From a virus: a stretch of DNA of 35,700 bases. The position numbers were made by a program, and so were the translations under genes. The notes beneath the pieces were generated by a model that saw only the letters and a program-made list of their open reading frames with translations, searched no databases and had not been told where the DNA came from. Where the stretch lies: IMG/VR virus record IMGVR_UViG_3300013117_000252, positions 1 to 35,700 of that record. One strand, 5' to 3'. Of this stretch, positions 32,879-35,700 are shown one piece after another (within the stretch, counting starts at the first letter, position 1; the number at the start of each line of letters is the position of its first letter).

Positions 32879-33513
32879 TGGCTACTATAACCACTTTAGG
32901 CAGTGGTTCAAGTGGCAACGCTTATATAGTTGAAATGAGTGAAGTTAGATTCTTAATAGAATGTGGCTTAAGATGGACGCAAATCTTAAAAGGGTTGAAT
33001 TTTAAACTCCCTGATTTTTGTCTCATATCTCATGAACATGGAGATCATTGTCAAAGTGTGAGAAATGTATATCAGAGTGGAATACCTATATTTTGCTCTG
33101 GTGGCACTGCCGATGCTTTAGATATTATTGAGACTCCACTGTCAGACCATATTAAATTAATAGACCTGGTTCATGATGGGAAAGAGCCAACTGGGTTTAT
33201 TGTTGATATCGATACAGAGAGATTGGTTTATATAACTGATACGAGAGATGTTAATTACAATATTCCAGGTGTTACTCATTTGATGATTGAGGCTAATTGG
33301 TCTATTCCTACTATGGATCCTAATTGTAGACATAAAGAAAGGACTATGCAGACTCATTTGTCTCTTGAAAAGTGTTGCAAGTGGGTAAAAGAGATGAATA
33401 AATCAAAGTTGGTGGAAGTTCATCTCATTCATTTGTCAGATGGAAATTCGAGTGAATCTTATTTTAAAGAGGAAGTGCAGAAGGTTTGCGGTGTTCCTGT
33501 TTATGTTAGTTAG
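32878..33513 (+). CDS. Metallo-beta-lactamase-fold nuclease (YycJ/WalJ-like)
   Basis: The protein has 211 residues. The N-terminal GSGSSGNAYIVE is the signature of the YycJ/WalJ group, and HEHGDH at residues 52-57 is the metal-binding motif. A later HLSDGNSS resembles the group's HLS-x-x-N ending. Relatives act as 5'-to-3' exonucleases, so this may make the single strands that RecT uses. The ATPase-RecT-nuclease order is known in phages. Confidence 0.8.
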   Translation: MATITTLGSGSSGNAYIVEMSEVRFLIECGLRWTQILKGLNFKLPDFCLISHEHGDHCQSVRNVYQSGIPIFCSGGTADALDIIETPLSDHIKLIDLVHDGKEPTGFIVDIDTERLVYITDTRDVNYNIPGVTHLMIEANWSIPTMDPNCRHKERTMQTHLSLEKCCKWVKEMNKSKLVEVHLIHLSDGNSSESYFKEEVQKVCGVPVYVS

Positions 33514-33521
33514 GAGATTTA

Positions 33522-33719
33522 ATGAGTAAGGTTGATGTAACAATAGTTCAAACCCCAATCAAAGTAAGCTTTGAGTGCCCTCATTGTGAAGAGGATATTA
33601 ATGTAGACTACATCGAGATTATTGCTCTTTTGGGAGAGCCTATTGATTGGATGCATGAGTGGATTGAATGCCCTGAGTGTAATCTGATGTGTAAAATTGA
33701 TGATGTTGATTGGGATTAA
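33522..33719 (+). CDS. Zinc-ribbon small protein
   Basis: The protein has 65 residues; TTAGGAG precedes the ATG. Two knuckles, CPHCEED and CPECNLMC, form a zinc ribbon, with an acidic remainder. It follows the recombination genes by eight bases. Possibly a nucleic-acid-binding accessory. Confidence 0.7.
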   Translation: MSKVDVTIVQTPIKVSFECPHCEEDINVDYIEIIALLGEPIDWMHEWIECPECNLMCKIDDVDWD

Positions 33720-33819
33720 ATTTAAAAAAACTCCCTCTCCACTTTTTAGAACCGAATACTCATAGATGTATTTGTAGCTTAAAATTACAGGGCGGAGGGG
33801 GATTTTTAAAGGGGGAAAA
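33720..33819 (+). promoter_or_regulatory. Inverted-repeat region ahead of the 33820 gene
   Basis: AAAAACTCCCTCTCC (about 33725-33740) and GGCGGAGGGGGATTTTT (about 33791-33807) can form a long imperfect stem around some 50 bases. A ribosome site GGGGG follows. It may be a terminator with a long loop, or an RNA element that controls the next ORF. No attC boxes are visible. Confidence 0.35.
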
Positions 33820-33972
33820 TTGAACGAAATTAACCAACAAAGCGAACCTCTTGCATTTGCAAAGAATGGTTGCGTTATCACTAAAGAAGACGGGAAGCCA
33901 GACTGTTTTTCTGAAATTGAATGTTTGAATTATTCGTGTGCATGGCAAAAAGAGTGCTTAGAGGCATTTTAA
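33820..33972 (+). CDS. 50-residue Cys-rich protein with TTG start
   Basis: TTG 33820 follows GGGGGAAAA; no ATG or GTG is available in frame. The protein has five cysteines (NGCVIT, PDCFSE, IECLNYSCAWQKEC) in a short, acidic sequence, which suggests a compact metal-binding or disulphide knot. The length, good ribosome site and Cys pattern support it despite the rare start codon. Its family is not recognised. Confidence 0.5.
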   Translation: MNEINQQSEPLAFAKNGCVITKEDGKPDCFSEIECLNYSCAWQKECLEAF

Positions 33973-34029
33973 AATAGATGAATTCCTTGAGAAAGTGAGG
34001 CTGTTGCAATCCAAGCGATGATACACGAG

Positions 34030-34092
34030 GGTGTTTCAAATCGAATTTCCAGCGAGGAACGAGAGAAGACAAACGAAACGAAAGGTTATATC
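34030..34092 (+). repeat. Possible attC-like half site (site E)
   Basis: GAGGAACGA, then GACA, AAC and GGTTATATC resemble the right half of site H (GAGGAACGAA, GGACA, AAC, GGTTATGTC). No TAAC left box is found at the expected distance. The next ORF's start follows at once, as in the other cassettes. This is a weak call. Confidence 0.3.
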
Positions 34093-34290
34093 ATGGCAAG
34101 TGCTCACGAAGAAAACAAAGTAATAATAACAATGTCTCCTAAAGAACTTAGAGACTTGGCAGACAAAATGGAAAGAGAGTTTCCTAAAAAGAAACTCGGA
34201 GAATCTTGTTTTATTGGTATACTTGGGCATACAAAAACAAGTATGGTTGTATTACACGCAGACCAAGAGTGGTTTCATAAAAACAAATAA
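34093..34290 (+). CDS. Small cassette protein
   Basis: The protein has 65 residues from ATG 34093 (AAAGG 8 bases upstream); the same frame is open from 34018, but that part lacks a ribosome site and has the features of site E. The N-terminal half has a helical, charged segment (SPKELRDLADKMEREFPKKK), the rest short beta stretches. Its TAA stop is in the TAAC of site F. No family is recognised. Confidence 0.65.
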   Translation: MASAHEENKVIITMSPKELRDLADKMEREFPKKKLGESCFIGILGHTKTSMVVLHADQEWFHKNK

Positions 34291-34340
34291 CGACCTGTTG
34301 GTGTTGATGTCGTACCTCCACCCACCAACAGGTCGTTATG
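34287..34340 (+). repeat. attC-like site with a perfect 17-bp stem (site F)
   Basis: ATAACGACCTGTTGGTG (34287-34303) is perfectly complementary to 34323-34339. The outer arms match the other sites, but the central 27 bases (34300-34326) are in opposite orientation to site C: they match it in reverse complement with two mismatches. Normal sites have mismatched spacers; this one does not. The stop of the upstream ORF lies in its TAAC, and AAAGGAAG for the next ORF follows GTTATG. Confidence 0.75.
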
Positions 34341-34353
34341 AAAGGAAGTAATA

Positions 34354-34554
34354 GTGAATATAGAAGATGTTTCAAGCAATATCAGTTTTGAAGAAACAGA
34401 AAAAGGGGTGATAATGTTTATTGACTTTACGCACCCAGATAAGACGACAGGCATAGAAGGTGTTGATGGCAAGTTTCCGCTGACTGCTCAAATGTTTTTT
34501 GAGTTTGACAAAGAAAGCACTTATTACAAATCAATTGAGAGTTTTTTTAGATAA
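34354..34554 (+). CDS. Acidic cassette protein
   Basis: The protein has 66 residues with a GTG start; AAGGAAG is 5 bases upstream. It is acidic, with SNISFEETEKGVIMFIDFTH and FPLTAQMFFEFDKE, suggesting a small beta fold. It is bounded by sites F and G, with TAA inside the next TAAC, a complete cassette arrangement. Function unknown. Confidence 0.65.
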   Translation: MNIEDVSSNISFEETEKGVIMFIDFTHPDKTTGIEGVDGKFPLTAQMFFEFDKESTYYKSIESFFR

Positions 34555-34602
34555 CGCAAAGTTGGTGGGCGGGAACCGTCATCACCAAACGCCTTGTTAT
34601 GG
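34551..34602 (+). repeat. attC-like site (site G)
   Basis: ATAACGC and TTGTTATGG form the outer boxes; GTTGGTGGGCGGG and CATCACCAAAC the inner pair. The loop is short. Site H-type and site C-type loops differ, but the ATCACCAA right inner box recurs in the site at 35277. It separates two cassette ORFs. Confidence 0.7.
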
Positions 34603-34640
34603 CCGATTCTAAAATAAAAGTATAATAATTAATCTTTTTT

Positions 34641-34669
34641 TTGCATTAAGTATAATTATTATATATATT
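34641..34669 (+). promoter_or_regulatory. Vegetative promoter inside the cassette array
   Basis: TTGCAT, 17 bases and TATATT make a good sigma-70-type promoter. The transcript would begin near 34676 and then meet an AGTGTT/AACACT hairpin (34673-34692). It would serve the 34714 gene and those after it. A promoter within a cassette is unusual, because cassettes usually depend on an upstream one. Confidence 0.6.
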
Positions 34670-34713
34670 ATTAGTGTTGAGAGTGAAACACTAACCAAAA
34701 CAAGGAAATGAAA

Positions 34714-34914
34714 ATGAAAAAGTTCGAAGCAGGAAAAACTTACAACGAGTATTCAACAAATGGAAACCCTTACTCAATCGAATGTATTAAGGTAACAGCG
34801 AAAATGGCAACATTTAAAACTGTATACGGTGAGAAGAGAATGAGAATCGACAGAAGTATACAATCTGAAAGGGAAACGGTAAACACACCATACGGAACAA
34901 CAATCGAAGCATAA
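34714..34914 (+). CDS. Small basic phage protein
   Basis: The protein has 66 residues from ATG 34714; in-frame ATG 34708 lies too close to AAGGAA. It reads MKKFEAGKTYNEYSTNGNPY, then IKVTAKMATFKTVYGEKRM and ends in GTTIEA. This outline (F-x-x-GK-x-Y, then T-x-K-x-x-T, then R-x-x-I) resembles a family of small phage and gut-bacterial proteins of unknown function. It has its own promoter. The family link is from memory of a pattern and is uncertain. Confidence 0.65.
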   Translation: MKKFEAGKTYNEYSTNGNPYSIECIKVTAKMATFKTVYGEKRMRIDRSIQSERETVNTPYGTTIEA

Positions 34915-34920
34915 CACAAA

Positions 34921-34938
34921 GGGAGCCGAAAGGCTCCC
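34921..34938 (+). terminator. GNRA-capped hairpin after the 34714 gene
   Basis: GGGAGCC-GAAA-GGCTCCC is a perfect 7-bp stem with a stable tetraloop. No T-run follows (AGGTCTTGG), so it may stabilise or process the transcript more than end it. The next gene starts 17 bases later. Confidence 0.5.
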
Positions 34939-34954
34939 AGGTCTTGGAGAAAAT

Positions 34955-35119
34955 ATGATAAAGCTACCAGTAAGAAGATACGCAATATTTAACGATGTAA
35001 ACCGTGGCAATTATGCGGTTGTTGTTAGGGGTGAGAAAGACATAGAGACGGCTCCAAAATGGGGTGGGTTTATCTCTTGGCTCGGTGGAGTAAAAGAAGC
35101 CACAACGAGGGGGGAATAA
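34955..35119 (+). CDS. 54-residue protein, coupled to the next gene
   Basis: ATG 34955 follows TTGGAGAAA. The protein is basic at the start (MIKLPVRRYAIFNDVNRGNY) with a Trp/Gly-rich centre (APKWGGFISWLGGV). Its TAA overlaps the next ATG by one base (TAATG), which supports translation. No domain is recognised. Confidence 0.55.
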   Translation: MIKLPVRRYAIFNDVNRGNYAVVVRGEKDIETAPKWGGFISWLGGVKEATTRGE

Positions 35120-35280
35120 TGACTCTCGGTTGGTTTTGCAAAGAAAACGGGATTACACTCAAAGAAGTTGTTGAAATCTCAGAGATTCAAAAAGGGACTT
35201 TAGAGAGTCGCTGGAAGCGTGGAAAGAAGAAAGAGATGCTTTGTATCATTGAAGGGTGCAAGGCTCTCAAATCAATTTAA
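35119..35280 (+). CDS. Small helix-turn-helix-like regulator
   Basis: The protein has 53 residues from ATG 35119; GAGGGGGGAA is the ribosome site. An upstream start at 35059 in the same frame is inside the previous gene and has no ribosome site. TLGWFCKENGITLKEVVEIS, then GTLESRWKRGKKKEML resembles a minimal Cro-like helix-turn-helix. TAA falls in the TAAC of the next attC-like site. It may regulate the array's own promoter at 34641; that is inference. Confidence 0.6.
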   Translation: MTLGWFCKENGITLKEVVEISEIQKGTLESRWKRGKKKEMLCIIEGCKALKSI

Positions 35281-35327
35281 CCGTGACGTGGTGGGTGCGT
35301 AGCATCATCACCAACGGTTTTGTTATG
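35277..35327 (+). repeat. attC-like site (site at 35277)
   Basis: TTAACCG and TGTTATG form the outer boxes with one mismatch; GTGGTGGGTG and CATCACCAAC the inner pair. Its left 20 bases, TAACCGTGACGTGGTGGGTG, are identical to those of the next site at 35547, after which the loops diverge. AAAGGA for the next ORF follows GTTATG. Confidence 0.72.
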
Positions 35328-35340
35328 AAAGGATATAAAA

Positions 35341-35550
35341 ATGAAAGTTGATACAAAGTACGTTCACGCCCAAAGGGTTCTGAATAATTTTACAGAATTT
35401 GAACAACAATATTTTGAACTAGAAACTTTACGGCTTATACAAAGGATGGCTCTTAGTAAATCTGACGAAGAAAGCATTGAGCCTATGTCAAAACTAATAA
35501 ATGAAGTAGGGTGCAAACTTAGCAGGAAACATCCAAATAAAATCATATAA
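35341..35550 (+). CDS. Small helical cassette protein
   Basis: The protein has 69 residues; AAAGGATATAAAA precedes the ATG. It is helical and charged (RVLNNFTEFEQQYFELETLR, ending in SRKHPNKII). TAA is in the TAAC of the next site. The last 27 codons reappear at 2-82 across the terminal repeat. Function unknown. Confidence 0.7.
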   Translation: MKVDTKYVHAQRVLNNFTEFEQQYFELETLRLIQRMALSKSDEESIEPMSKLINEVGCKLSRKHPNKII

Positions 35551-35610
35551 CCGTGACGTGGTGGGTGAATGAGGAACGAACGTAGGACATAACCAACGTG
35601 TTCGGTTATG
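35547..35610 (+). repeat. attC-like site (site H, loop version 2 of site A)
   Basis: Outer boxes ATAACCG/CGGTTATG and inner TGGTGGGTG/ACCAAC are as in site A; the loop is AATGAGGAACGAACGTAGG and onward instead of the CCAC/GTGG hairpin. The loop resembles those of sites D and E. Position 1 of the window continues from here in the circular molecule, so this and site A are one locus in two versions. Confidence 0.75.
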
Positions 35611-35636
35611 TCTAAACTTAAAGGAAAGAGAATGGT

Positions 35637-35700
35637 GTGGGAGCTAAGAAAACAGGAAGAAAAAAGAAATCTGAATATCGCAAGTACAAAGACCATCTTG
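35637..35700 (+). CDS. 5' end of the 167-550 gene, cut by the window edge
   Basis: GTG 35637 and the following 64 bases are identical to 167-230. It is the terminal-repeat copy of the same gene and not an extra one. Confidence 0.8.
   Translation, partial: MGAKKTGRKKKSEYRKYKDHL

Larger units (their letters stand above)
35469..35700. repeat. Right copy of the terminal direct repeat
   Basis: This matches 1-230 over two 99-nt arms with a different 25-nt core (35568-35592 against 100-122). It includes the end of the 35341 gene, a full attC-like site and the first 64 bases of the next ORF. See the left copy for interpretation. Confidence 0.9.

Noticed and set aside
1-35700. CRISPR array, diversity-generating retroelement, transposase or insertion sequence
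   Set aside because: No short repeats with regular spacers, no reverse transcriptase motif and no transposase motif were seen on either strand.
1-35700. tRNA genes
   Set aside because: No cloverleaf with a GTTCGAATC-type T-loop could be recognised by eye. A tRNA scan would be decisive.
1-35700. Phage integrase, integron integrase, DNA polymerase or replicative helicase
   Set aside because: None of the ORFs shows the tyrosine-recombinase R-H-R-Y pattern, polymerase motifs or a helicase P-loop. The only P-loop ATPases seen are TerL and the SbcC-like protein.

Overview
The window looks like an essentially complete genome of a tailed, probably siphovirus-type, bacteriophage. Bases 1-230 return at 35469-35700, except for a short internal stretch that differs, so the molecule is probably circular or circularly permuted with a unit of about 35.47 kb. 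The base composition is AT-rich, and almost everything runs on the + strand in tightly coupled cistrons (TAATG and ATGA overlaps). The host cannot be named from sequence. The replisome-organizer gene resembles those of Bacillota phages, while the integron-like sites point to an integron-bearing host. Spirochaetes such as Treponema denticola are a known integron-bearing precedent. Both readings are inference.

Layout. (1) 1-816 and 34287-35700 (contiguous across the join) hold an array of very small ORFs separated by attC-like recombination sites of about 50-65 nt. Most of the ORFs stop inside the TAAC of the following site. (2) 818-2000: a conserved promoter-like element, a small lipoprotein, a DUF7694-like protein and two tiny ORFs. 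(3) 2099-2497, minus strand: a small sigma-70 region-2-like protein. (4) 2569-12894: packaging and head-tail genes (TerS, TerL, portal, Mu gpF-like protein, scaffold, major capsid, connectors, tail tube, and tail chaperones with a -1 frameshift site). (5) 12884-23875: tape measure, an SGNH-hydrolase-like tail protein, a distal-tail candidate, a tail hub and a fibre that carries a signal peptide. (6) 23894-25079: lysis-region genes ending at a strong terminator. (7) 25193-30032: the second copy of the promoter element, two more attC-like sites, small regulators and Cys-rich proteins, a candidate structured RNA, a DnaD-like replication protein, a cytosine-methyltransferase-like protein and an ASCH-like protein. 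(8) 30039-33972: the third copy of the promoter element, then a recombination module (Rad50/SbcC-like ATPase, RecT, YycJ/WalJ-like metallo-beta-lactamase-fold nuclease) and small Zn-ribbon proteins.

How it may fit together. Three copies of one unusual promoter-like element head three separate gene blocks, and the phage encodes a sigma-like protein that could read them. The late genes build and lyse. The most notable system is the cassette array: attC-like sites without any visible integron integrase in the phage. One site exists in two loop versions in the two terminal copies, and another site carries the central part of a distant site in inverted orientation. This suggests that small genes are moved by a host integron integrase and that the hairpin loops themselves vary. 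No phage integrase, repressor, DNA polymerase or replicative helicase is recognisable.
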